DNA of 64,000 nt. It comes from JBCCDY01 sp039030555. Its GTDB lineage: Bacteria; Bacteroidota; Bacteroidia; Cytophagales; Cyclobacteriaceae. Within the stretch, counting starts at the first letter, position 1. Each line of letters starts with the position of its first letter. The stretch is taken from positions 124,001-188,000 of the forward strand of contig JBCCDY010000006.1 of the NCBI GenBank assembly GCA_039030555.1, read 5' to 3'. Shown in pieces: positions 1-8,282 of this stretch. Below the pieces are notes generated by a model. It made no database searches. It was not told the DNA's origin and was given only the letters and a program-made list of their open reading frames with translations. Position numbers and translations under genes: made by a program.

Positions 1-83
1 TTAAAAAAATTAAAAACCAAAATTAGAAACATTATGTTTGCCTTCCAACCAAATCAAACAAGAAGCACTGCATAAAAATTTCC

Positions 84-1100
84 ATGGAGAAGCGTTTATT
101 TTCAAATCATTTAAAATGTCTTAGAGAGGAAATTGTCAAGTCGGAAAAACCGAGAAGGTTGGAGGCTATAAGTAGGGCAGAACGTGAAAATCCTTGGTTT
201 ACCCAAGAAAATATCCAAAGAGCTATTGCGGGTATAGAAACAATGCTTGCTGAAGATGACTTTGAGAAATGGTTTTCTAATTATTCGTTGCCAGCCACTC
301 CCCCCAGAAAAAATGTGGGAGTAGTTATGGCCGGGAATATACCCATGGTTGGTTTTCACGATGCTTTATGCGTTCTAGCTTCTGGAAACAAACTTTCTGC
401 CAAGTTAAGCTCGCAAGACAAGGCATTAATGAGCTGGATATTTGAAGAGCTTCGAGAGATTGACACGATTTATGAGTTTCTAATCGAAGAAATCGACAAA
501 GTGAAAGAGGTAGATGCTGTGATAGCTACAGGGAGCGATAACACAGCACGATATTTCGAATACTATTTTAAGGACATACCTCAAATCATAAGAAAGAATA
601 GAACTTCTGTTGCTTTACTTGATGGTAATGAATCTGCGGATGACCTTGAAAAACTGTCAGATGATATTTTCCAGTACTTCGGTTTGGGTTGCAGAAACGT
701 CTCAAAACTTTATGTACCGAAAGATTATAATCTTGATGGTCTTTATAATGCTTTTAAAAAGTATGAGTCATGTAGAGATTTTCATAAATACGTAAATAAC
801 TATGAATACAACATGGCTATTTATCTCATGAAGAGAAGTGATATTTACGACCTCAGCACTGTAATTTTAGAAAAGAGTAAACAACTGGTTTCTCCGATAG
901 CGGTTGTTTATCTTGAAGAGTATAGTGCATTGAAAGATGTCAAATCGGAATTAAAGTCGAAAGAGGAAAAGATTCAGTGTGTTGTAGGTAATAACCCTGA
1001 TCTGTGCTCCGTCAAGTTTGGGCAAACTCAATCTCCTCAGCTTTGGGACTACGCCGATAATGTTGATACTATGGAATTTCTGATTGGCTTAAATGAATAA
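84..1100 (+). CDS. Acyl-CoA reductase (LuxC family, short form)
   Basis: Predicted NADPH-dependent reduction of a fatty acyl-CoA to an aldehyde in the cytoplasm. The glycine-rich stretch GNIPMVGFHD (residues 84-93) and the strand-Cys motif GLGCRNVS with Cys203 match the aldehyde-dehydrogenase-like fold and catalytic cysteine of the LuxC family. At 338 residues it is the short form common in Bacteroidota rather than the roughly 480-residue luminous-bacteria form; no other lux gene is present. The stop overlaps the start of the fatty acid transporter gene by 8 bp, so the two are probably co-transcribed and may act on the same acyl chains. The family is clear; the natural substrate is not. Confidence 0.85.
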   Translation: MEKRLFSNHLKCLREEIVKSEKPRRLEAISRAERENPWFTQENIQRAIAGIETMLAEDDFEKWFSNYSLPATPPRKNVGVVMAGNIPMVGFHDALCVLASGNKLSAKLSSQDKALMSWIFEELREIDTIYEFLIEEIDKVKEVDAVIATGSDNTARYFEYYFKDIPQIIRKNRTSVALLDGNESADDLEKLSDDIFQYFGLGCRNVSKLYVPKDYNLDGLYNAFKKYESCRDFHKYVNNYEYNMAIYLMKRSDIYDLSTVILEKSKQLVSPIAVVYLEEYSALKDVKSELKSKEEKIQCVVGNNPDLCSVKFGQTQSPQLWDYADNVDTMEFLIGLNE

Positions 1101-2454
1101 TAAGAAAATAGTCGTTTTTCTTGAGAAGTATCTTCCTTCTCCTTTCTCCATAGCTTTTCTACTTACCCTTATTTCGATCATTCTCGCTTTCTTCTTCACT
1201 AAATCTCCTGAAGAAAGTACATTTTACTTCATAGATATTCTTGGGTTTTGGGAAAAGGGATTCTGGGAGCTTTTGAGCTTTACCATGCAAATGTCCCTGA
1301 TCCTCCTTTTGGGGCATGTCTTAGCTATTTCTCCTATTATGAAAAAGCTAACAAGCGGAATAACACAATACTGTACGTCTACAGCAAAAGCCGCTTTTAT
1401 CATCAGCTTTACTGCCATATTCATCAGTTACATCAACTGGGGAATGTGTTTAATTATAGGCGCTGTATTTGTTCGAGAAGTTGGGGAGTATGCAATTAGA
1501 AATGGAATCAAGATCAGCTACCCAATTTTAGGAGCAGCAGGCTATTCAGGTATGATGACCTGGCATGGAGGCTTTTCCGGTTCAGCACCATTAGTGGTTT
1601 CTCAACCAGGGCATTTTCTTGAAAGCAAAATGGGTGTTTTACCAATATCCGAAACCCTACTATCCCCATTGAACATTGTAGTCTTTCTTTCCACTATAAT
1701 AATTATTCCGGCCTTCTTTTATTTGATCGGAAAAAAAACTGCTGCTAAACACGACATATCAGAATATCATTTTTTGATAGAGAAAACAGATGGTTCAAAG
1801 CTTAACTCAAATGAAGATAGCGACTCTCAAAATCTTGATCAAAAAAGATGGCCTGCGTTAGTTTTAGGACTTCTAGTAGTATTATTAAGCTTAATTAAAG
1901 CATTTGAATCGAGCTCTGATTCCTTTCTGGGCTTTATCAACCTCAATTATGTAAATTTTTTACTCTTCGGGCTGGGCATTTTATTACATGGTAGCTTCAA
2001 GAACTTTCTCAAGGCGGTAGAGAATGCAATTCATGGAATATCAGGAATTATCATACAATTTCCACTTTATGCAGGCATAATGGGTATTATGAAGTACTCA
2101 GGACTTGTCGGTGTATTTTCTGAGGCCATAGTATCCATCTCGAACACACATACATTTCCACTACTCACCTTATTTAGTGGCGCACTTGTAAATACATTCG
2201 TTCCCAGTGGTGGTGGACAATGGGCCGTACAAGGGCCTATATTGATTGAAGCAGCTAATCAATTGAATGTGAGCACTGCAAAAACAGTGATGGCTTTGTC
2301 TTATGGAGATCAACTCACTAATATGCTTCAGCCATTCTGGGCTCTGCCATTATTAGGGATCACGCGCTTAAAAGCTGCACAGATATTTCCTTATAGTTTA
2401 TCCGTTTTACTTGTGGGAGCCTTAATCTACTCATCCCTTTTACTAATTTTCTGA
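1093..2454 (+). CDS. Short-chain fatty acid transporter, AtoE family
   Basis: Inner membrane permease of 453 residues, close to the usual length of AtoE-type short-chain fatty acid transporters. About twelve hydrophobic segments are visible. Family-like stretches include INWGMCLIIGAVF, YSGMMTWHGGFSGSAPL and FVPSGGGQWAVQGP, the last a glycine-rich loop typical of this family. A hydrophilic insert near residues 225-250 separates the two halves. It overlaps the acyl-CoA reductase gene by 8 bp, suggesting translational coupling and a joint role in uptake or handling of fatty acids. Transport direction and substrate (acetoacetate, butyrate or other) cannot be told from sequence. Confidence 0.87.
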   Translation: MNNKKIVVFLEKYLPSPFSIAFLLTLISIILAFFFTKSPEESTFYFIDILGFWEKGFWELLSFTMQMSLILLLGHVLAISPIMKKLTSGITQYCTSTAKAAFIISFTAIFISYINWGMCLIIGAVFVREVGEYAIRNGIKISYPILGAAGYSGMMTWHGGFSGSAPLVVSQPGHFLESKMGVLPISETLLSPLNIVVFLSTIIIIPAFFYLIGKKTAAKHDISEYHFLIEKTDGSKLNSNEDSDSQNLDQKRWPALVLGLLVVLLSLIKAFESSSDSFLGFINLNYVNFLLFGLGILLHGSFKNFLKAVENAIHGISGIIIQFPLYAGIMGIMKYSGLVGVFSEAIVSISNTHTFPLLTLFSGALVNTFVPSGGGQWAVQGPILIEAANQLNVSTAKTVMALSYGDQLTNMLQPFWALPLLGITRLKAAQIFPYSLSVLLVGALIYSSLLLIF

Positions 2455-2527
2455 ATTTTACTTTACAACTTTTTACAACAGCTCTTCTTTGCCATTCTTA
2501 TATTGCAAATCTTCTTAAGAAGGTTTT

Positions 2528-4117
2528 ATGCATAAGACTACCAGAAAAATAATCCTCATCATCTGTGGAATAATCATTTTACCGCTGGTTTTCTATGTCG
2601 TTTTCCAGGTTAGCCGCTTAAGCGAAGAGGAGCAAATGATCGAAGAGATCTACTCTAAACAACTTGATGCCATCCTGTTTTCTATAAATCAATACTCTAA
2701 CGACCTACTAAATACATTCGCAACCCAGATAGAATTGGGAGTGAATTACCCTCAAGCGTATGACGTACAAGAAGAGCTTTTGGATAAATACGTATTCCCA
2801 ATGATCTTATCAATAAAGAATGATTCCTTAAAATATCATGAAAGCTATTATTCTGGAGCTCCGTTTATTAGAGATACGCTAGAACCAAAAATTGTTGATC
2901 TACATCGAAAAAATGCCCAAATCATCGATCGGTTGATGCATTATAAAAAAAACAATTTTACGAAACTGGAACCCTTGGGTGAAATTGAACTTGGACAGCA
3001 AAAGTATAACTCCATAGCATTCGTCACTAAAGATGAAAAAAACAACATCCTATATAATTGTACGCTTTTAATTAGCCCCGGTGCTTTTATAGAATCACTT
3101 TTAGGACCACGCATTCAGCAAGTAGCTGCTGAAGAATTTGTTATTCAAGCAAAAAGGGCTGATATCAAAGAGGCTATATATTCAACCGACTCAACTAAAA
3201 TCACATCATTCCAGTCGAAATCCCTATGGCTTTTAAGTAACTATTCTTTGCAAATAGCACCGAAGGATAAATCGGTTAAACAGATCGCAAAAGAAAGGGC
3301 CGAAGCTAACTTTTACATCCTGATCGGCCTCGTTATTCTATTGATCCTAGGTTTCTTACTGATTTTCAGAAACTTGAATAGAGAAGTACAGCTGGCTCAA
3401 AATAAATCGGATTTCGTTTCCAGCGTTTCTCACGAAATTAGAACGCCTCTCGCACTCATTAGCATGTTTGGTGAAACTTTACTCTTAAACAGAATTCCTA
3501 CAGAAGAGAAAAAAAGAGAATACTATGAGATCATCGTTAAAGAGAGTACAAGGCTCCGAAATATTGTAAATAAGATCCTCAACTTTTCACAAATAGAGGC
3601 GGGTAAAAAGGTCTACAATTTTGAAGAAGTAGATCTCACGGAGCTTTCTAAAGAAATCGTAAACACCTATTCATTCCATCTACAAAATAAAAGCTTTGAT
3701 TATGAGACTCGATGGACTGAAAAGCCTCAAAAAATAAGTGCGGATAGCGAGGCGATAACGGAAGCTATCATCAATCTGCTCGATAATGCTATAAAATACA
3801 GTCTTGATGAAAAGCACATTACGATCACAACCAGTTTCAAAGGTGATTGCGCTTTTGTAGAAATAGCTGATAAAGGAGTTGGAATAGAACCTAAAAAGAA
3901 AAAGCAAATATTTGATAAGTTTTATCGGATAACCCAGGGTAACATTTACAATGTACAGGGTGCTGGCTTAGGCCTTTCCCTGGTTAAACAGATTATGGAC
4001 GACCATAAGGGTAAAATTGAGATAGATTCCGAACTCGATAAAGGAAGTTGCTTTAGATTGTTATTCCCCATAATTTCAGAAAAAGAAGAAGATCATGCCG
4101 AAGATACTGATCGTTGA
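2528..4117 (+). CDS. Sensor histidine kinase
   Basis: Membrane sensor kinase of 529 residues. A first membrane helix (about residues 8-29) and a second (about 260-280) enclose a large periplasmic region that I do not recognise. The HisKA segment follows, with His302 in VSHEIRTPLALIS as phospho-acceptor, then an HATPase_c domain with N box NLLDNAIKYS, G1 ADKGVGIEP and G2 QGAGLGLSLVKQI. The response regulator gene overlaps the end by 23 bp, so the two form a cognate pair. The ligand is unknown. A CTTCTTAAGAAG palindrome at 2511-2522 sits directly before the start codon. Confidence 0.92.
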   Translation: MHKTTRKIILIICGIIILPLVFYVVFQVSRLSEEEQMIEEIYSKQLDAILFSINQYSNDLLNTFATQIELGVNYPQAYDVQEELLDKYVFPMILSIKNDSLKYHESYYSGAPFIRDTLEPKIVDLHRKNAQIIDRLMHYKKNNFTKLEPLGEIELGQQKYNSIAFVTKDEKNNILYNCTLLISPGAFIESLLGPRIQQVAAEEFVIQAKRADIKEAIYSTDSTKITSFQSKSLWLLSNYSLQIAPKDKSVKQIAKERAEANFYILIGLVILLILGFLLIFRNLNREVQLAQNKSDFVSSVSHEIRTPLALISMFGETLLLNRIPTEEKKREYYEIIVKESTRLRNIVNKILNFSQIEAGKKVYNFEEVDLTELSKEIVNTYSFHLQNKSFDYETRWTEKPQKISADSEAITEAIINLLDNAIKYSLDEKHITITTSFKGDCAFVEIADKGVGIEPKKKKQIFDKFYRITQGNIYNVQGAGLGLSLVKQIMDDHKGKIEIDSELDKGSCFRLLFPIISEKEEDHAEDTDR

Positions 4118-4787
4118 AGATGAGCCAAGCATGAGGCTTGGCTTAAAGGATAATCTGGAATTCGAATCATACGAAGTTGAAACAGCTGTCGATGGTGAAG
4201 ATGGACTGGTGAAAATGATCAAAACAGACTATGATCTTATTCTCCTGGATGTGATGATGCCAAAAATGTCAGGTTTTGATGTATGCAAAAAAGCCAGAAA
4301 AGAAGGTGTTTCTACTCCAATCATTTTTCTAACCGCTAAAGGTGAAGAGATTGATAAGGTGTTAGGATTGGAGCTCGGTGCTGATGATTATATCATTAAA
4401 CCATTTGGCCTTCGGGAAATGTTAGCACGCGTAAAAGCCGTTTTAAGAAGGACTCAAGGAAATATCCCTTCGGAAAATAAAGAAGAAGCAGTTAAGACTG
4501 TTGGAAGATTAAGGATTGATTTCCAACACTATGAAGCTTTTGAAGGAGAGGAAAAAGTTAAGCTATCCCATAAGGAGTTTGAAATACTTAGTTTTTTATT
4601 AAAGCATAAGGGAGAAGTTGTGGATCGGCATGAACTTCTGGAAAAAGTATGGGGATACGAAAACAATCCTACAACTCGTACCGTAGATAACTTCATTTTA
4701 AAACTTCGACAAAAAGTTGAAGAGAATTCTAATGATCCAAAGATCATACTCACAGTTCATGGAATTGGCTATAAATTAATAGACTAA
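4095..4787 (+). CDS. Response regulator, OmpR/PhoB family
   Basis: Cytoplasmic DNA-binding regulator of 230 residues. The receiver domain has the acidic pair near residues 8-10 (VEDE), the phospho-acceptor Asp52 in LLDVMMP and the conserved Lys82 in LTAKGEE. The C-terminal winged helix (about 135-229) has the family pattern SHKEFEILSFLLKHKGEVV and TVDNFILKLRQKVE. It overlaps the histidine kinase gene by 23 bp and is its obvious partner. OmpR/PhoB proteins bind tandem half-sites about 10-11 bp apart, and exactly such an array lies just downstream at 4896-4951, before the next gene, which makes that gene a candidate target. Confidence 0.94.
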   Translation: MPKILIVEDEPSMRLGLKDNLEFESYEVETAVDGEDGLVKMIKTDYDLILLDVMMPKMSGFDVCKKARKEGVSTPIIFLTAKGEEIDKVLGLELGADDYIIKPFGLREMLARVKAVLRRTQGNIPSENKEEAVKTVGRLRIDFQHYEAFEGEEKVKLSHKEFEILSFLLKHKGEVVDRHELLEKVWGYENNPTTRTVDNFILKLRQKVEENSNDPKIILTVHGIGYKLID

Positions 4788-4895
4788 ATGCTATCAAAGC
4801 CCCATAACAAACCTCTCCTCTATTAGCTTTTCATTTAGTTTTTGTTCGTTTTACTAGTTGATTATTCAACGATATTGCAATTTTCTAGTCATTTT

Positions 4896-4951
4896 GACAA
4901 TATAAAACAGTTTTGTGACAATTCGTGACAAGCATTGACGGTCTTATGACA
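4896..4951. promoter_or_regulatory. Array of TGACA boxes in helical phase
   Basis: Five copies of TGACA (one is TGACG) begin near 4896, 4916, 4926, 4936 and 4947, so four are spaced 10-11 bp and the first two 20 bp. Read on the minus strand they are TGTCA boxes, the half-site type used by PhoB-like winged-helix regulators. The array ends about 50 bp before the start of the small secreted protein gene and follows an OmpR/PhoB-family regulator gene. A binding site for that regulator is the natural reading; it is an inference. Confidence 0.55.
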
Positions 4952-5004
4952 AACCTGCCTCTGTTCTCCCGTTAATTCGCTTAAGAACTTTAAAACACTG
5001 AATC

Positions 5005-5607
5005 ATGAAAACATTTCACATTCTTACAACAGCACTTTTAATAACATTTGCAACGGTAGTTTTTGCAAAAGAAGAAAAAGCAAATCCAACAGGTGAAGAG
5101 AAAGCCAAAGCGGCTTATCTTAATGTAGTTCCTGGCAAGGGCGATACTTACAAAGTACTCTACACCAGAAAGAGTAGCACTCCTGTAGAGATATCCATAA
5201 TGACTAATGATGGTAGAACTTTAGAGACTGATAAGGTGAGAAGCTCCAAAAACTTCAAAAAAAGTTACGATTTTTCAAAGTTTCCTGAAGGAACATACAA
5301 GTTTTCCATTACTGACGATGAAGGAACTGCAGAACGAGAAGTGATCATTGATAGATCGGAAGTATTAGCCAGAATACTTCCAAGCTCAAATCATTTATCG
5401 TTCAAAGTTCTAGTTCCAAATACTCATAGTCAGTCTGTAAGCGTGAAAATTTTCGATAATAACTATAATCTAATTAAAGAAGATACTATTGAAGGCGAAG
5501 ACGGCTTCATTAAGTACTACTCTTTGACTAAAACTTTAATGAATGATTATTCAACAGAAGTTTGGATGAATGGAAAAGTAGTTGCTAAAAACTATTTCAA
5601 TAAATAA
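5005..5607 (+). CDS. Small secreted protein with two beta-sandwich-like repeats
   Basis: Exported protein of 200 residues with a clear signal peptide (MKTFHILTTALLITFATVVFA). The mature part has two similar halves, each with a pattern seen in Ig-like modules: hydrophobic strands, a turn such as MTNDGRTLETDK or FDNNYNLIKEDT, then a GTYKF-like or YSTEVW-like strand. This resembles the DUF3244/T9SS sorting-like fold seen in many short Bacteroidota secreted proteins, but I cannot place it in a named family. It follows the kinase/regulator pair and the TGACA array, so it may be an output of that system. A strong terminator follows the gene. Confidence 0.8.
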   Translation: MKTFHILTTALLITFATVVFAKEEKANPTGEEKAKAAYLNVVPGKGDTYKVLYTRKSSTPVEISIMTNDGRTLETDKVRSSKNFKKSYDFSKFPEGTYKFSITDDEGTAEREVIIDRSEVLARILPSSNHLSFKVLVPNTHSQSVSVKIFDNNYNLIKEDTIEGEDGFIKYYSLTKTLMNDYSTEVWMNGKVVAKNYFNK

Positions 5608-5631
5608 GACGACATAAGTACAATGTTGATG

Positions 5632-5657
5632 AAGGCGACCAAATGGTCGCCTTTTTT
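5632..5657 (+). terminator. Intrinsic terminator
   Basis: Stem arms GGCGACC and GGTCGCC with loop AAAT and flanking A/T pairs, followed by six T. It closes the small secreted protein gene. A start codon inside it (5643) for the next reading frame is therefore unlikely to be used. Confidence 0.88.
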
Positions 5658-5753
5658 CGTTTTAAACCCTCAGCACTTTTCCTCTCAAATACAAGGTCAT
5701 TTATACTTAAATTCATAGCTTTATTCAACCAGCTAAATATAGCCCCTATAACA

Positions 5754-6305
5754 ATGATACCAGAAATCGACTATGGCCCACTCCATAAATTGGTGGGTAA
5801 ATGGGCAGGTAACAAGGGATCTGATATCTCCCCACTTCCTGACGGATCAACAGAAACCCCGTATCATGAAGAAATAGAACTCTTCGCCTCCGGGAATCTG
5901 AAGAACGCTCAGACTCAAACCGTTTCAATGCTACGTTACCACAGAGTAGTGAGAAGGAGCTCCAATAATGAAGTATTCCACGATGAAAGTGGATACTATA
6001 TTTGGGATGCCGAAAACGAGATTGTGATTAATGCATTTGTACTACCACGTGGAATTAGCGTTTTAGCTTCCGGGAACTATAAAGAAATTGATGGAGAAAT
6101 TGAGATGGATCTCGAAGCCGATTGTGATGAAAGCTGCTGGGGAATCTTACAATCTCCTTTTCTGGAAAAGAAAGCAAAAACATCGGCCTACAGTAAGAAA
6201 ATAAAGATCGGAAAAGATTATTGGTCCTATAAGGAAAAAACTGTTCTTGATATTTACGGTAAGTCATTCGATCATTTCGATAGTAATACTCTGTCATTAG
6301 TCTAA
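5754..6305 (+). CDS. Nitrobindin-like heme-binding beta-barrel protein
   Basis: Predicted cytoplasmic lipocalin-like barrel of 183 residues. The N-terminal motif LHKLVGKWAGNKGSDISP is the GxWxGxG signature of the nitrobindin/THAP4 C-terminal family, followed by alternating strands and a Gly/Asp-rich C-terminal part. The open frame extends upstream to 5643, but that start lies in the terminator of the previous gene and adds 37 residues without family similarity, so the ATG at 5754 (MIPEIDYGP) is preferred. Such proteins bind heme and react with nitric oxide or peroxynitrite; the proximal histidine is not clearly assignable here, so heme binding is inferred from the fold. Confidence 0.75.
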   Translation: MIPEIDYGPLHKLVGKWAGNKGSDISPLPDGSTETPYHEEIELFASGNLKNAQTQTVSMLRYHRVVRRSSNNEVFHDESGYYIWDAENEIVINAFVLPRGISVLASGNYKEIDGEIEMDLEADCDESCWGILQSPFLEKKAKTSAYSKKIKIGKDYWSYKEKTVLDIYGKSFDHFDSNTLSLV

Positions 6306-6693
6306 CCTGACTCTTAACACCAAATTTCTATGAGGCAAGAAATGAGCTACAAACGGCTCATTGATCCTTGTTAAATCAGTGATGTTGACGGGATCATATC
6401 CCTGGTTCTGATACTCTACTTCTCTTGTAAACGGTCATACCCATTAATGGCTTGGCACTCAGCTTCTCTTATTTTCACTAATGATTTAATTAATAAGGTT
6501 AAACCATGATCATTATCCAATCTCCTAAGATCATAATCACACCATTTGTTAAAGGCCTGATTTCATTTCAGCATAAACCAAACAGAAATACTTTATCAAA
6601 TTATTTACAAAGAAGTCCGTTTTGATTTGATCTTGAAGAATCAGGATTAATTTTGCCGGACATGCAAATCTACCAGAGGTATTTATTCACCCT
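6306..6693. other. Intergenic region before the sigma factor gene
   Basis: No convincing gene. A short inverted repeat (ATGAGC/GCTCAT, about 6343-6361) lies near the left end. The right end holds the sigma factor promoter described separately. The middle is AT-rich with no further structure that I can support. Confidence 0.6.
6626..6656 (+). promoter_or_regulatory. Bacteroidota-type promoter of the sigma factor gene
   Basis: TAATTTTGC at 6648-6656 matches the Bacteroidota -7 consensus TAnnTTTG, and TTTG at 6626-6629 lies 18 bp upstream as a -33 element. The predicted transcript would start some 30 nt before the TTG start codon of the sigma gene, so basal expression seems to depend on the housekeeping sigma factor. 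Confidence 0.6.
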
Positions 6694-7266
6694 TTGAAAC
6701 AGCTACCGGAACATATCATACAAGCCATAAAGAATGGGGATAAAGAAGCATTTGAGCAAGTCTTTAAGCAATACTATAATGCCTTGTTTAATCTCTCAAA
6801 GGGGATTTTAAAGGATGAAGCGATCGCTGAAGAACAGGTACAGGAAGTCTTTATTAAACTATGGGAACGCAAAGAAGAACTACAAGCAGACATTAAATTA
6901 TTTCCATACTTATTAACCAGCGTCCGTAACCGGTCTTATAATTATGTAAGGGATCATACTGTTGCGCAAAAGTATGTCGATCATCAACTACAGCAATATC
7001 GTGAGCAAATATTCAATCAGGATTATGAGCAATACAGTGATGAAATCATTCTGAAACTAAATAAAGTTATTGATCAACTTCCTGATAAATGCAGAGAGGT
7101 ATTTAAACTTAGCAGGTTTGAGAACCTCAGCCATAAAGAGATTTCAAAACGTTTGAATATTAGTACTAAAACAATAGAAAATCATATTACCAAAGCTATG
7201 AAGGTCATAAGAGCACAAATGACGCAGCTACTGATCTTCATCACTTTTTGGCTAGGGGATTTTTAA
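6694..7266 (+). CDS. ECF RNA polymerase sigma factor, FecI-like
   Basis: Extracytoplasmic-function sigma factor of 190 residues. Region 2 spans FEQVFKQYYNALFNLSKGI through VQEVFIKLWERKEEL, and region 4 carries INQLP-like LPDKCREVFKLSRFENLS and the helix-turn-helix ISKRLNISTKTIENHITKA. No ATG lies in frame upstream of the family N-terminus; TTG at 6694 is the only plausible start, with AGAGG about 15 nt before it. The FecR-type anti-sigma gene follows after 29 bp. A probable target promoter of this factor overlaps the last codons (7252-7279), a repeat of which lies before the PKD gene. Confidence 0.92.
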   Translation: MKQLPEHIIQAIKNGDKEAFEQVFKQYYNALFNLSKGILKDEAIAEEQVQEVFIKLWERKEELQADIKLFPYLLTSVRNRSYNYVRDHTVAQKYVDHQLQQYREQIFNQDYEQYSDEIILKLNKVIDQLPDKCREVFKLSRFENLSHKEISKRLNISTKTIENHITKAMKVIRAQMTQLLIFITFWLGDF

Positions 7267-7279
7267 GGTCAACGTGTTA
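7252..7279 (+). promoter_or_regulatory. Putative ECF sigma target promoter before fecR
   Basis: The box CTAGGGGATTTTT, two bases, GGTC, two bases, CGTGTTA covers the end of the sigma gene and precedes the fecR start by 16 bp. The same pattern recurs at 9432-9459 before the PKD gene. A G-rich/T-run element followed by a GTTA-like element is suitable as -35 and -10 boxes of an ECF factor. Confidence 0.55.
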
Positions 7280-7295
7280 GCATTAGGAATTAACC

Positions 7296-8282
7296 ATGGA
7301 TAATACCAATAACATCAACGAGGATATAATCATAAGGTACCTGAATGGAGAAACTTTAGATGGTTCAATCGTGAAAGAGGTTGAAACTTGGCTTAGTGCA
7401 GATGAGCATTTGGAGGAAGCTAAAAGTATTTATCAAGCATGGGAACTCTACACTTTAGCGGCAACATCAAGCAGGGATGTTAATGATGCTTATCTAAAGC
7501 TTGATGAAAAACTTGGTAGCGTCAAACGATCAAAACACATAACCATTTCTTACTGGTGGTATGCTGCAGCCTCTATTGTATTGATTGGGCTTTCCGTGTT
7601 TTTCTTCAGCACTCCCGAAAACGATGAAATCAAAACACTTGCTACCAGGCTCAAAATAGAGGAATACCAATTGGAAGATGGTACCAACGTTACTTTAAAT
7701 GAAAAAAGTAGCCTTTCCTACGATACCCGATTGATTAAATCCGGCACGAACCGTACGGTTAGTTTTGAGGGTGAAGCTTATTTTGATGTAGCACATCGAT
7801 CTGAAAACCCATTCATTGTTAAAACTCACGATGCCGAGATCAAAGTACTAGGCACTCAATTTATGGTTAAAGCTTTTTCTGAAATGCCAACAGAAGTATT
7901 GGTTACGGAGGGAAGAGTACTCGTAAAATATTTAACATCCGGAGAAGAGATTATACTTTCCGCAAAAGAGGAAATTACGACCCAGCATGCAATCGATAAA
8001 ACAGAAATCGTCGTTGCACCTTCGGATGAAAATCACCTGTACTGGAAAACAGGTGTAATGAAATTTGAAGGTGATACGCTTGGGAAGGTTTTTGAAACAC
8101 TTTCCGAAGAGTTTAAAACCCAGATAAAGGTTGAAAATGAAGCTATCCTCTCGTGCAATATCACAGCAACTTTCAAAAAGCAATCTTTAGAAACCATTAT
8201 AGAGGTAATCAAAAGTACTCATCAACTGAAAGGATATCAGAATGGAGACACCGTCATTATCGTAGGAAATGGATGCCAATAA
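7296..8282 (+). CDS. FecR-type anti-sigma factor
   Basis: Single-pass inner membrane protein of 328 residues. The cytoplasmic N-terminal part (1-80) would bind the sigma factor; a membrane helix lies at about 84-104 (YWWYAAASIVLIGLSVFFF). The periplasmic part has the FecR domain with the typical LEDGTNVTLNEKSSLSY and FEGEAYFDVAH motifs, then a DUF4974-like C-terminal domain from about 250. In classical systems it receives a signal from the STN domain of a TonB-dependent receptor. Here the next gene, overlapping by 14 bp, encodes a different STN-domain outer membrane protein, so the signal path may be altered. Confidence 0.92.
   Translation: MDNTNNINEDIIIRYLNGETLDGSIVKEVETWLSADEHLEEAKSIYQAWELYTLAATSSRDVNDAYLKLDEKLGSVKRSKHITISYWWYAAASIVLIGLSVFFFSTPENDEIKTLATRLKIEEYQLEDGTNVTLNEKSSLSYDTRLIKSGTNRTVSFEGEAYFDVAHRSENPFIVKTHDAEIKVLGTQFMVKAFSEMPTEVLVTEGRVLVKYLTSGEEIILSAKEEITTQHAIDKTEIVVAPSDENHLYWKTGVMKFEGDTLGKVFETLSEEFKTQIKVENEAILSCNITATFKKQSLETIIEVIKSTHQLKGYQNGDTVIIVGNGCQ

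Noticed and set aside
1..83. Upstream partial gene
   Set aside because: No open frame reaches the left edge; the stretch is AT-rich leader DNA.
5643..5753. N-terminal extension of the nitrobindin-like protein
   Set aside because: The start codon lies inside the upstream terminator stem and the 37 extra residues do not fit the family.
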